A stretch of DNA of 64,000 nucleotides, from positions 121,768,001-121,832,000 of the forward strand of contig JBITNC010000001.1 in assembly GCA_050084985.1 (NCBI GenBank), written 5' to 3'. Origin of the DNA: Nageia nagi (Eukaryota; Pinophyta). Positions 23,961 through 36,730 of this stretch are shown here, one piece after another. The position numbers and the translations under genes are program-made. The notes beneath the pieces are model-generated. The model had not been told where the DNA came from. It saw only the letters and a list, made by a program, of their open reading frames with translations, and did no database searches. Within the stretch, counting starts at the first letter, position 1. The number at the start of each line of letters is the position of its first letter.

Positions 23961-26760
23961 TCTCATCCATCTATTTAATCATCACATGTCTATCCATCAT
24001 TATATCCCATCTATCCATAATGTCACCATGGATTCACCCCTTATTAAATTTCACATCTCCACTAGTACTGCTACACATCTATCCATCATTTTTTCCTATC
24101 TATTCATTTATCCTTTGTGTATCCCACTATTGCTATCATCATTACATCCCTATCTAGTCATTATGTGCATACCATCCATCCCTTTAGTCCTTCTTACCCC
24201 ATATCATGTCCTTGTCTCTTCATTCATTTCATTTGACCATTCAAACAATAGTCATTCAAACTCATGAGTTATTATGAGATTCATGTCTTTGAGAATATCT
24301 CATCTTTATCAATCATTTTTCTTCATTTATCATTATCATCATCATTACCACTATTATTCATCATAATCTTTTCATGTATTTCCTTTTTTAGCAAGCATCT
24401 TATTCTCATCCTTCTTAGTACTATTATGGATTTGTTTCACTTACTCACCCTTCTAAGTGAGCTATAGGATATCCTTGTGTACTATGGAAGCTATGAAACT
24501 TTAACCCTTTGAGCCACATTTGTTATCGAGTCCTTATTATGATAGTGATTGGCCTTCATTTATGAGTAGCCCAAAACTTTCTTCAAGATTTGCATGGTCC
24601 ATCATCTTGAACATGCTGATCATGTTTTCCTATTCCTATTATTGCTAATTTATCTCAATTAGACATGGTGTGTGATGGTATACACCCCATTTAATCACTT
24701 ATTATTGCAATTGGTGCACTATGCTAGTCCACCATCTCTTCAATCATGGGAGTATTATGAGCCAATCACTATTTCCTAGTCAATACATCAATTTTGACTT
24801 CAATGGTCATCCATATATTCCTTTTGCATGATCCACCATGGTGAAGATCAGATTCTATATATCTAATTCACCTTCCTATGTCACTTCCTACCTTTGTCTC
24901 ATTAGTTTATCCTCAAGCTAGACCTATTATATTCCTCTTCTTTTGATGATGATGATATCTTGTTCGACTCATATGCTTAGTCACTTGACTATGCATTGGA
25001 TGCACCATCATGGCTACCCACTAGGCTTATTAGTGGGAATATTGCTTTTTGCATTTTCCACCCATCTAAGCTTATAGGTGGTAATTAGTATTTATTTTTA
25101 ATAAAATCATCATTTCTTGTATCATATCCTTTTGTTATGATTGTATTTTTATCTTGCTTGACTGTTCATTCAAATGATCAAGCATATAGTCCCATCCATA
25201 TTTTTCATCACTATTGTTTGATATGCTTCATTCATTTTAATTGATGATTTATGATTTGAATTTCTTTGTGGTATTATATGTTCTTCTCTCATCACTTTAT
25301 CTATCATCATCTTTAGCCTCTTTTGGGAAACTCTGATAGTTTCCTAATAGCTTTTGTTCTTCCCCTTCATCTATGTCATCTTTTTTAGTATGTCAGTTGT
25401 GATTTTATCATTTCATTCTCTTCTATCTCACTTGATTGCAATCAAGGATAGAACCCTCTTCCTTGGCCTTCATCCTAATATTCCTTAGGATACCCTTCAT
25501 CATTAGATTTATGATCAAGTCATTCAACATGCCTATCTTGCATTGTAGACCACTCTCTGCCTTGGCATCATGCACATTCAGAAATACCATATTTTTCATC
25601 AATATGCCATCTTCTTAGTTCATTGGTTGAAGGATGCAAATCATCTATCCATCATCTTTGCCCTTCTTTATCCCTTGTACTAGATGTGGAAGATCATCCT
25701 TTACTACCCATGGAACATTCTCATGTTTCACTTCATGTACTTCATTGGTCTATTGGTGCTTCATCCTAAGGAATGCTATCACCCTTTCATCTTCATGCAC
25801 ATAGTTTGGTAGTGTGATATACATTATAAGTCTACCTTTTGTATGCAATAGCATATGAGAATGATAAATGGGTATTTTACCTATATTTTGACATCCTATG
25901 TTGCTTCCTACTGATCATGCATGTGAGCCTCTTTAATCAATCAAGCTTGCCTATCAACCAATTGAGTTTATTTGCATCCATATCTAAGAGCTTTAGTTCT
26001 AGCTCTACTTATCCTATTAATGATTTAACATAGTATTCAACTTCATATTTTATCAGGCTATCCGCTTGAGCTTATCAGTGAATTTGTCATCTTGGCTACT
26101 TTAGGTATTTTTTCCTAATTGTATTTATCCTTTGCATGTTGGCTATCCAACTAAGTATGTTGATGGAATTTTTATTAATGTAAATGCATATGTGTTCTTA
26201 TTCCTTTCATTCTTATGTTAGTGTGGTTGGATATTATCATTATCTATGATAATTTTATTCAATAATCAATTATCTATATTTTATCATGTGGTTTATTTTA
26301 TTTTCATGTCTATTTTATTTTCTTTATCATGCCAAGGCTCTTGATCTATTTTGTTTTCAATCATTTATCTCCATCTCACCATATCACCTGTTCTATTTTT
26401 ATTATCATGAGTATCACTCTCTTATTCCCCATGAGCAATGTAATCTCCTTTTGTCTTTAGTTTTAACCTTGTTAGATCATTGTCTCATTTGATTGCATTC
26501 ATGTGATCAATAATATTTCATCTATATCCAATTTCTTGAAAATAAATCTTGTCTTTGTTGACCATTTGAATTTAAATTTAAACAATCTTTTGTTTCCTAT
26601 CAATCCTATTGAATATTAAGTCATTACCCATCATTCAGTCTCAACCATGATCATGGTCTTTTTCATTTAATGATCTATATCCTCCTATGATTACCCATGG
26701 TCATTAATTATCAAGTATGAGATCCAATTTATTCTTATACAACCTATTGTGCATCAAAAT
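23961..26760. other. TCAT/CATC-rich noncoding stretch, probably LTR/UTR of large Ty3 elements
   Basis: The plus strand is dominated by CATC, TCAT and CCTT words, which create Ser/Ile/Leu-rich spurious frames (for example 23986-24467 and 26286-26492). A hairpin-like motif GGCTAnCCACTAGGCTTA recurs in varied form at about 25010, 25070, 26055 and 26140. Composition matches the 7.3-8.7 kb and 17-18.4 kb stretches. Confidence 0.45.
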
Positions 26761-26790
26761 TAGACTTCATTAGATTTTCATGGTGTTTAG

Positions 26791-27220
26791 GATGATCTTA
26801 TATGGCCTATCAAGTGTTGAAACCAAATCTCATTCTAAACAATCATTTTTACCCTTCAACTACTAGGGAAAAGCAAAATCATGTATCATACTTTATTATG
26901 GTGTAATTATTCCACTATGAGGCTATGCTTAGGATGATCTTATATAGCTTGTCAAACCCCAAAACCACCTCTCATCCTAATCAATCATGTACTATAGTAC
27001 CCTTCAACTGTTAGGGAAAAGTAGAATTATGTATTATATTTTATCATAGTGTTTCATGATTTTTTTATTGTAATGTTTTGTTGGGATGATCTTATATGGC
27101 CTATAATGTGCCAAAGCTAACTATCATCCTAATTGATCATGTACTATATCACCCTTCAACTACTTGAGCAAATCAAAGATAATTTCCCTTTTAGCATTTA
27201 AATTCGTTTAGCTTAGCTTA
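26791..27220. repeat. Tandem repeat of ~142-152 bp
   Basis: The anchor GATGATCTTATATGGCCTAT starts at 26791, 26933 and 27085, with a looser copy near 27388. Each unit continues with CCAAA..CTCATCCTAA..ATCATGTACTA..CCCTTCAACT and a TAGGGAAAAGTAGAAT block. The last block links it to 17.2-18.24 kb. Confidence 0.8.
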
Positions 27221-27663
27221 GTTTAGATTAGATTAAATGTTTGTTTATTATCTAATATTTTCTTGATCCACCTATTAAATGCTATCCTACCTTAATTATC
27301 AAGTCATTATCTTCAAACTTGATTCCATATTATATATCCTATCATGCATTGAAACTTGACTAGGGTTGAGTGATTAGGTTGATCTGTATGGCCTATCATA
27401 TGCCAAAACTAGCTCTCATCTTAATCATTTTGTTATCTTAAGTTATTTATCATTATTGATTATTAGCTTACTTTCATTGTATCATTTAACCTATTTTTGT
27501 ACTTAGCTTCTTTCAAGCTTGAAGCTTAGCACAAAAATGTGCATCTGTAAGCACCTAAAAAGTGCATTTTATATTATCTATAGTGTCATGTGATCATTCA
27601 TCATCATCTCATGGTCATTCATAGTCCTTTTTGGCATTTTAGGCAAAATCATTCCTTTTTCAA
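27221..27663. other. Noncoding continuation of the repeat region
   Basis: It contains a decayed fourth unit of the preceding array (about 27370-27425) and nothing else recognisable. Confidence 0.45.
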
Positions 27664-27730
27664 ATGACTGATAGGTCATTCAAATGACTAACAGGTCATT
27701 TGAATGACTAGTAGATCATTTAAATGATCC
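27661..27730. repeat. 20-bp palindromic tandem repeat, locus 3
   Basis: Units start at 27674, 27694 and 27714, exactly 20 bp apart, with a partial unit before. Each has GTCATTnnAATGAC. The last contains GATCATTTAAATGATC, a perfect 16-bp palindrome. Confidence 0.85.
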
Positions 27731-28690
27731 TAACTATGTATTTTTAAAACCTAAAAGTTTGAATCTATTTACCATCCAAATAGGTAAGCAGTAGACCCCA
27801 TGCACCTAGATGAAAGGTGGTGCACTCAAGCACATTGAAAAGACTAGTCAATGAGGGCATATCCTTTTGGTCTCCCACTTTTACTTAGGGGCATCCTCCA
27901 CTTGCAAACAATGTCCATTATGACCAAGCTATAGACTTTCTCCACACTCTAATCAATTCCACACTCAATAGAATCTATTCCATGATAGAGAACAACATTC
28001 ACTGCAACTAAACCAAATAAGAACCATAGAAGCAAAGTGCAACCAAGTCCAACCATATGCAATGGAGAATACAATCAGTTGATCCAAGAACACTCTCTAG
28101 CAAAGTATAGAGCATCAAGAAAACACAACACTCAAGTTTTTGGTCTTTGCTTACAGGTATTGGAGCTAGTTTGGAGAGGAGAATCAAGGATCCATTAGAC
28201 CTACTATATCCTTACATATATTTCATTGCATGCATTTTGTATGTCATGTAGTATATCTCCTAGGCTAGATCCATATAACTTAGTTTATTTTTATAATTCT
28301 GATCATTATTTTAGCACTATATAAGCATGTCACCTTGCATAATATGCATTTATTTATTTTCTAGCACCCATTTTGCTATGGGATAAGGATCTAAATTCAT
28401 TCAAGGATGTTTAAAACCTCTCCTTGAATATGATTTGGGGCCTTAAGGGACCATAGTGTAGGAATCCCTTCTAACATTTGTCTACTACAGGTCTAGATCA
28501 ACTACCATCCATCCAAGCACATCATAATAAAAGAAATATTTTAGACATCACAAAGTAAGCATCCCTAAAGGACACTGTGTAGTTTTTGGATTCTCACACA
28601 ATGAACCCATGAAGTAAAGGGATTGGATAGACCAATTTGATAAAATACTTCTAGTATGGAAGATTATTACAACACCTTAATGCATCACAA
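27731..28690. other. Noncoding; possible leader and pol 5' part of a Ty3 element
   Basis: No gene can be read with confidence. The region precedes an integrase remnant on the plus strand, so RT and RNase H would be expected here. They are absent, suggesting deletion or decay beyond recognition. Confidence 0.35.
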
Positions 28691-29880
28691 AGGAATAGAT
28701 TCAAGTTGCATGCCTCAAGTTGTACCATGAATAAAGATATTCTCTACCAAGAAAATCATGATAGGGAGTTGTTGAGATGCATAAATCTAGAAGAATTAGA
28801 ATGAATAATAAATGAATTTTATTTTGGTTCTTCCAAGGGCCACTATTCAGGTTATACTACTACAACAAAAATCATGCAAGTTGGGTACTATTAGCCAACC
28901 AGTTTCAAGGATACTTTTAGAGTCTCTAAGGAGTATGAAAAATATAAATGTTATATGGGGAGAATGAAGATAGAAAACCTCTCTCTATAATTGATTATAG
29001 TTGATATAACTTTCCAATAATGGGGTTTATATTTTATTAGAGTCATAAATCTAAATTATTCATTCAAAAATAAGTTCATCCTATTTGCAAAAGACTACTT
29101 CACTAGATGGGTTGAGGCAATTTCCACTATGAACTCATAGCAAGAGATAATTATAAATTTTGTAGATAAGTTGATCACCAGATTTGGGATACCAATGGTA
29201 ATTATTTTAGGAAATTGTCCAACATTCCTTGGAATAAACTTAATAATGTTTGTAATAAAATATGGCATGTATTAGAGGAACTCTTCTAACTATTATACTT
29301 GGGGCAATGGTTTTACTGAGTATACTAACAAAAATCAACTTTAGATACTAAAGAGGACTATTCAAGAGAATTGAAAAGATTGGGATAAGAAATTAGACTT
29401 CGCTCAATGGTAAGATCACATTACGGTAAATACATCTATCAATAATTCCCCCTACACTTTAGTTCATAGGAAAAGAGGAATATTACTTAGCTATATTGAA
29501 CTCTTGACACTAAAAATCTTGTAAAAATACAACATGTTGGAATTCAAACCCATGCAAATTTGACTATGTGAATTACTACATTTAGAAGAAGTTTAGAATA
29601 AATCCTACAAATAATTGCAAAAGAGGAATAATATAATAAAGAAATAGTTTGATAAGAAGAAGGCTAATGTAAAATATTTAAAAGAAGGTGACTTGGTTTT
29701 AAAGTGGGATGAAGACATAGCCAAGCCCAGGAGGTATTAAAAGTTTGATTCAATGTGGTCCAAGATATATGTCATTAGATAGGAAAAAAGTTCAATTCTT
29801 TTGAGTTGGTGAGACTGGATGGTTAAATTTGGACCATTCCAATCAATAACATTCATTTAAAACCACACATTGGATAAATG
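28691..29880 (+). pseudogene. Ty3/gypsy integrase remnant
   Basis: Plus-strand frames give, in order, a decayed linker (TKIMQVGYY near 28865), ILFAKDYFTRWVEAIST (29075-29125), DKLITRFGIPMVIILGNCPT (29164-29225), SINNSPYTLVHRKRG (29430-29475) and, in the C-terminal domain, YLKEGDLVLKWDEDIAKPRR (29679-29738). The end reads FGPFQSITFI, close to the family's 'WPIPVNGIHLKP'. This order is a plant Ty3 integrase from core to C-terminal domain. Both readable catalytic positions are lost: the first block has GLYF where family members have LDF, and ILGNCPTF replaces the ISDNGTPF-type block. Numerous TAG/TAA stops. It lies on the plus strand, but I see no LTRs, RT or gag near it. Confidence 0.8.
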
Positions 29881-31647
29881 TTAGTGGGAAAATGTCAATT
29901 ATCTTGTATAGTAGTTTGAATATCATGTTTAGTACTAGTTATTTTAATGTAAACGGGTATGCATTGATTACATCCAATAAGTCAAAAGATGGGAAGCTTT
30001 GATGAAGTTTGACATAGATAGTGGAGTTAGTGCATGAGTATATTTAATGCTTCATAGGGCTTGATATGATGCTTTTGTATTTTAAAACTTATTCATTTTT
30101 GCATACAAATAAGCTATCCAAAGAACTTAATTAAGTTTGAAGACCAAGAGCTGAGCTAAGTTTTACATTAGAGAACATATTTTGAGTTTGCAACAAGAAC
30201 CAAATTGGAAGCAAAAAGAGGGAAAAAAGTTGAATAGACTTAACTTTATATGCAAAACTAGAGAAAAATAATAACTTCTGAATAAGATAAAGGGAATAAT
30301 TTACAACATGTTCTAGGTTTGGATGTTAAAATGCCCATCCTCATGACCAAATAGAAGAGGGAGAATAAACCCAAAAAATAGAGTGATGGTTTAGAATGCA
30401 TTCAAGATACATAGATCAAAAGATCTCACTAAAATATAAAAAGTATGACCTAGTCTCTTTGTTTCCAAGAAAAGGAAAATATAGTTCATAAGGGTCACAA
30501 AAATATATTTGTATTTATTTTCATGAAAATTCAACCATTCTGAAATTTAAATTAATTCAAATTAGCAAACCCAAAAGAGAGGCTGGTAAGGATTACAAAT
30601 GGGTTTGTGGTGTCAAACATTTTTGAAAAGTAATTAGAAAAGCCTTGTAAGTACTATACATTTTTATCAATATAATATACATATACATAGGGGAGAAAAT
30701 GAATCAATACAATAACAAAATTATAATATGTATGGTCAGAAACTATAATAATGAATTCGACATAAAAGTGCCTAAAAAAGAAATGCCCAAATAGGAGGTA
30801 CCAATATCCAAATTTTGGAATGATATGCAAATGATTATTTTTTATGCTAGCTATGGTACTCTAGGAAAGGTTTGAAAAGCTAGTATCTCATTACCACATA
30901 TCTATGGTATACATCATCACACCCCACTAAAGTGTTTCATCTTCAATTTACCATAGTTTATTTTAAAAAATATATTCAACAACTGATAAACCTTATAGAG
31001 ATTGACCTCTTCACATATGTATCACATATAATTTTTGTTGAATGGAAAAGCAAAGCATTATCAACCAAGCATTGGATGGAGGAAAATACCCAACCTATGG
31101 TATTTGGAACATATCGATTCCTATTTCCAACTAGGCATGAAAAGCCTTCTATTATGATAGGATGAACAATTTAATTTAAGGTCAAAATTTATAGGAAAGA
31201 GAGAAAATGTACTAGAAATGGAAATATAAGAAATATAAGGTTTAGGGAGCATGGAAAGGGAAAGTAAATGACCCTAAGGCCTTCATACCTAGATTTTTAA
31301 TAATAGGCTCACTGCAATCACTAAGCTACTAGGAATGACACAAAATATGTTACAAAATTTAGTTAACTAAAGATAATAGATTTAGTTTCACATGAATTAC
31401 ATTTCTAACAATTTAAATGTACATTTCAAATTCCACAACATAAGGAAGAGTGAGATACTATAACACAATCAATCATTCATGAAAGCAATCCACATTATAA
31501 AGATTAGTCAACTAGTTATCAAATAACTTTTACCATGTTTTACTCAGTTTCATTCCTATCAGTACATAGATTTTGATTAACATATTATATATATAATGAT
31601 GTTTTCCTACATGGATGAGGTTATTAGTCAAATGTACATTAGTATTG

Positions 31648-31648
<1 letters not shown>
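29881..31648. other. Noncoding, probable 3' region of the preceding element
   Basis: No gene recognised. The 77-codon frame at 30932-31165 has no family resemblance. No LTR partner found. Confidence 0.4.

Positions 31649-31698
<50 letters not shown>
31649..31698. repeat. (TA)n microsatellite
   Basis: About 50 bp of uninterrupted TA dinucleotides. Confidence 0.97.
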
Positions 31699-31699
<1 letters not shown>

Positions 31700-32570
31700 T
31701 ATAACAAAATTATACATAGGGATTGCAGGCTTTTGATACTAAACAAAAGACCCTTCTAACTATCATGCTCTATATATTTATAGAGTAATTACAATGGCAC
31801 TACAATGGATAAGAAGTATGTTCATGTATTCATTTACCTAGTTCTAACATATGCTAATACTTCTCATCAATGTGTGATCAACCATTTGTAAAGTGTTATA
31901 TTTGTTGGTAGTGAGCTTCTCCTTTAGTCCAATGGTTTTAGGTGTTCTTTGAGTGTTCTAATGTATTTTATTGATAAAATATTTTATGAGAATTTAATTT
32001 TATCACCATCCTCTAAGTAAGCATGCTTTTTTATGTACTTTTGTATCCTTTATAGATTTGATTAGCTATTCTTCTATAGATATAACAATTTTAGGGACTT
32101 TTTATCTAAATTCATGCTAATTGAAAAAGTTACTTGTTTGGATAATATGGCTAAGCAAAGGTATGGTTGAAATGAATACCTAGTAATTAGATAGAGATTT
32201 TGACAAGGTTGACATGTTGGCATCACCATGGGTTTCCATTGGGTAAGTGTAGGCTATTGAATTCTCTCTTGAAGGTACTACATCAAATCTTTGAGAGTTA
32301 TAACCTTTAGGTATTATATGTTTATCCATATTTGGGTGCTACTAGGCATGGTTTCTAGCTTTGAAAAACTTTTAGAATAGAAGATTATATTATACTTAAA
32401 ATACCCTTGATCTTAGTAGCTATTAGCATTCAATCACCTATTAGGGTATTTAGGTTCGATAGAGACTCGGATTGGGGATATTACATTCCAAAGTGACATC
32501 AATGGTTGAATATTCCCTAAATATGTGATCTACTTTTATATCAATCATTGAGTTCATACTACTAAATTAT
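31699..32570. other. Noncoding AT-rich DNA
   Basis: Nothing recognisable on either strand. Confidence 0.4.
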
Positions 32571-32574
32571 ACCT

Positions 32575-32870
32575 AATTTCCATGCTTTTTTGCATCAAAA
32601 TGCTTTGTGATTTTTTTTCCTCTTTTTTGATGCAAATTTTGATGCAAATGCCATGCAGAATTTGCATCCTTTTTGAGACTATTTTTGCATCCTTAAACCA
32701 ACTTTTTGCATCATTTTTTACATAAAAAGGTATCCTTATTTGCATTTGAAGGAGTCATTTTTTACATTGAAAGGGGTCAGTTTTTGCATCCTAAGGGGTC
32801 CTTTTTTGATCAAATTTTCTTGTGTTGCATCTCTTATTACATCCAAAACTACATCAATTTTATCTAAAAA
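32575..32870. repeat. Short interspersed repeat field: TTTTTGCATCC words
   Basis: TTTGCATC/GATGCAAA recurs at least eight times in both orientations between 32585 and 32830 (for example near 32587, 32628, 32640, 32661, 32685, 32705 and 32785). The density and mixed orientation resemble subterminal repeats of a DNA transposon. It lies just downstream of the minus-strand spliced gene. Confidence 0.65.
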
Positions 32871-32934
32871 TTAAAAACAAATCATTTTTTAATATTTAAT
32901 ATATTTTTTCCATTTCTATTAAAATGCCAATCAT

Positions 32935-33240
32935 ACATCAAAATAATATATCAATTTCACCAATAGTAAGTAAAATAATATGCACATCATATGCATGCCA
33001 AAATAATATGCAAATTGTATGCATGCCAAAGTAATATGTAAATTGCACTCTACAATATACATGAATTGTACATTGCAATATATGTGAACTATAATCCAAT
33101 CGTAAGCCTTTTTTGGTTGATGAATCATATGCCAAAATAATATGCCAATAATATTATGTACAAAATATGACAAAAATGGGTAAAAATATGCTAAAATCTA
33201 TAAACCAAAATATGGGTCAATAAAACCATGATAACATCCA
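32935..33240. repeat. Repeat field: CCAAAATAATATGCAAATTG units
   Basis: Imperfect 26-30 bp units with AAAATAATATGC at about 32972, 33000, 33028 and 33133, several followed by TGTATGCATG. The minus ORFs at 32931-33173 are products of this repetition. Confidence 0.7.
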
Positions 33241-33389
33241 CATTAAAATATACCAAAATGATATACATCTATACATAAAATTACATCAAAAATGGTATAC
33301 ATGTTTGTGTCAATAATACATCCACATGATATCTCAAAAATGATACAATTGTACTACTCACATCATGAGTACAAAATGATAGTATTACT

Positions 33390-35220
33390 AGTACTCAATA
33401 TCAACCTTATTGCTAGATCCAAACTCAATACTTATAGACTCACCACCACCACTTGAGCCACTACCTATCCCACTACTTGAGCCAATATAATGAATATGAC
33501 TTTATCTACTAGGACATTCCATCTCATCATCTAAAAAGTCATTGAATCTCATGTCCTAGGTAAATGATGAATCACTATCATCTGATGCACCTCGATGGCC
33601 CTATAATGCACCTCCATGTAATGCACCCCCTATGATGCAGTACCCTCCTACAAGTAATAAGAAAATAAACATTAGTATACATACAATCACACTTACAAAA
33701 TATATGCATAACCTACAAGAAATTCATGATATGATTTTATTAATTAAAATAATTGAAATTACTTACACCAGCATTCATCATGTCCCTTAGGGTGTGGTAA
33801 CCATATGTGATGCCATATTGACATTCATTGTCATCAAGAAATTGATTTAAATCTCTAAACTAAATAAAAAATTTAATTAGTATGATATTAAAAACCATTT
33901 ATATCTATCATTGAAAATCATTTCATGTAGTAAATAAACTTAACAAATCGAACATCCATATTCTTTACCCCTCCACTTCCCGCTCAATGCATAATACTGC
34001 TTCCCAATTTGCCAAGTTGGGACTTCGATATTTTTTCTTATGACTTCTCCAAGTATTTAATTCCTTTTATTTTCCTTTTATAATTTCTTCATTAGCATCT
34101 TCCAAACCTCTTTATGAAATAATTAAATAGTATTATGTTAAAAAAATCAATTAATCAAGTTCAAATAATAAATATGAATGATAATATTCCATACTTTCTT
34201 ATGGATGTCAACTAGTTTTTGTGCTAAGGTTATTTGGTCAAGGAAAGTTTCATCACTTTTCATATAACATGATCTCTAACATATTTAGATTCAATACTGC
34301 CTATTGGAGCACTTTCTTCTCGCTCCACCCTTCACCAAATTCATGTTTCATGTTTGTTATTATTCTCTTCTTTGCTACAAAAATACAAATTATAACAAAT
34401 TATTTTTAGTATATTGAAATATTAATTAACTAAATATAAATATACATACCAAAAAATTATGCAAAATATGTAAATAAATACATACCAAAGTCATCTTGTT
34501 TCTTCCATAGCCTATCAACAATTTCTACAAATTCTACTATTACAACATTCTTGAGAGATTTGTAAAATAGTGTGCCTAAAAAATAGTTGAAATCATATTA
34601 GAAATATTAATATACTTCTAATCAATATGTAAATTTATATTTTTCAAACAAAAAATATTACCATTATCATCTTTTAGGACCTCTCCATTTGGCCTCACAT
34701 AAATTTGAAGATTTCTAGAGCCTTAAGTTGTTGGCAATTGTTGATTCATTGACTTTGCACATACATATATTACATGAATCACATCATAAATATGTTTCAA
34801 AATATTAAGTAGAATAATTTTGTATTACTTTTAATAAATTAACTAATTAATTATAAATAATTACCTAAAGGAGTGACACCATGTCTTTTCGGCATGGTAA
34901 CACCACCTGCTCCTCTAGCATCATCACTCTTGATCATCGGCATCAACTCATCTTGGCTAAACATACATTTAGAAAATTTGACAACCCTCTTAAATTTATT
35001 TGATTTTTCTAGAAAGTAAATAAATAAGTGATTACATTTTGTACTTAAGAAAATATATATAGTATAATTTAAAGCTGTGTTGATATTACATAATACATAT
35101 GGATACTTACAAGTATTTTAATTTTTGCAATTTTCATCCATCTCTTCTTTTGTATCTAATTATTTTGATTTCTTTTTTCCCTTATCTTTATCTTTGTCAC
35201 CCTTCTTTCCAGTCCCCATA
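33390..35220 (-). pseudogene. Multi-exon, probably transposon-derived gene remnant
   Basis: At least six coding blocks on the minus strand are separated by intron-like AT-rich gaps. Block 1 begins MGTGKKGDKDKDKGKKKSK (35219-35160). Block 2 ends MPKRHGVTPL before GTAATT (34866). Block 3 contains NLQIYVRPNGEVLKDDN and ends before GTAATA (34672). Block 4 (34575-34486) follows TTTTTTAG, ends before GTATGT, and reads FVEIVDRLWKKQDDF. Block 5 begins after TTTTGTAG with KKRIITNMKHEFGEGWSEKK. Later blocks read FRDLNQFLDDNECQYGITYG (about 33850-33770, ending before GTGTAAGT) and a Gly/Ser-rich acidic tail ending at TAG near 33395. Phases agree between blocks 3-4, 4-5 and the last two; I could not make 2-3 agree. 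In-frame TAG/TAA stops show it is broken. The W-x-x-I-x-x-x-F layout recalls the plant En/Spm accessory protein (Transposase_24), which is a tentative call. Confidence 0.5.
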
Positions 35221-36544
35221 TGTGGGCAATGGTGATCACTAGAAGAAAGTAAACAAAATTTTAGTAGTTATGTTAATATTATAGAATGGAAAACATATGT
35301 TGATATTTCCTATTCTCATCAAAATTAGAGATAACATCATTTACTAAATAACATCAAAATACATTAATAATAAAATCATTTAATAAATAACATCATAGGC
35401 ACACAAATGTGTAGGATGATCTAGATAGAAGGCATTTGCAAACACATACTAGAGAATGGTGCAATTGGAAATGATGAGGAACACAATGGTTATCCTTATC
35501 TTGATCCTCTTGTATCTTACATAATTATACAACATTAACACCCTTATGCTTCAAAGATAGATTACTCATGGATCAAGGGGCACATTATGTTCCTTATCCA
35601 TTTTTTCATCTTCTACAATTTATGTTTTTATTACAAATACAAGCTCTACTAATTTAGATTATGAACACTCTTCGATATTATCTTTTGAATCACTCACTTT
35701 AATTTGGATATTTATGGTCTTCCTCTTCTTCCTTTATCATTTCCAACATAATCCTTAGTCTCTCATTTTTTAAAATTTTTCTTATTAATTACCCTTTCCT
35801 TCTTAGTTTCAAATATAAGCATTTAGCTTGTTCAAAAAAGGTGAATTGGTAATGTATGTTGTTTCCATTGCAAAGGCCCAACTTTGAATCTTTCTAGACA
35901 TGTTATGGATGTTAAGTATCTTTATCCAAAACTTAAAAAGGGTGTTTCCTACCAAAAAATCATTTGCATTTAATCTTCTAAATGTTATTTCTTATTTACT
36001 TTTCTTATATTGTAGTAGTTAGTAACAACCATATTCTTTATCCATATACTTTAGTATAACCAATTTAGAGAAAGGCTTCCTGAGATTTATTATAACAAAT
36101 GTTAAAGTATAAATTTGTAGGTTCCATTTCAATTGTACCCTCAAAAATCATCCATTATGTTGTCAATTTATTTAAATGTATCAATTTCCTAGAATTTAAT
36201 AATAATCTATACATTCTAATCCAAATAGAAAACAAAGATAAATTTAGAACTTTTGGAATGAATTTCCCATGCCATCAAGTTAGCAAAAGGCCAACTATTT
36301 TTGTAAATTAAGTATATTATACCAAAAAAAATCAATTATGGTTTAAATTATATTTAATTTACTAAATTATAATTTAACAAATTATGTTTAATTTACTAAA
36401 ATCAATCAAGTTCACAAGTTTTTTGGAATTATTAGTTTAAGAAGCAACTTCTTAGAGCATAAGAAGAGTTTCATAAATTGGTAGATAAGACAAGTTTTTG
36501 GAGAACAAGGAAGAGTTCCAAAGTTATGAATTTCATAGATATGT
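35221..36544. other. Noncoding AT-rich DNA
   Basis: No gene recognised; the 70-codon frame at 36099-36311 has no family features. It may include upstream sequence of the spliced remnant. Confidence 0.4.
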
Positions 36545-36730
36545 CCCTATTTTTATCAGCATTTCATTTTATGGTGCAATGTAAAGAATTTGTTTCAATT
36601 TGTTGGTGCATTTTTTATTTTATGGTGTATTGTTGAGAAGGAATGAATTTGATTTCAATTTTTTTGGTACATTGTTAAGAAGGAATGGGTTTAGTTTCTG
36701 ATTTCATGGTGCTTTGTTGATAAATTCAAC
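36545..36730. repeat. Imperfect ~55-60 bp tandem repeat
   Basis: Three to four units of TTTTATGGTGCATTG followed by GAGAAGGAATGnnTTTGnTT can be lined up (near 36550, 36608, 36668 and 36702). Confidence 0.6.

Noticed and set aside
23986-24467. Two Ser/Ile/His-rich plus-strand ORFs
   Set aside because: Low-complexity CATC/TCAT-rich DNA; no domain.
32931-33173. Two overlapping minus-strand ORFs
   Set aside because: Generated by ATGCAAATT-type repeats; no sign of a real protein.
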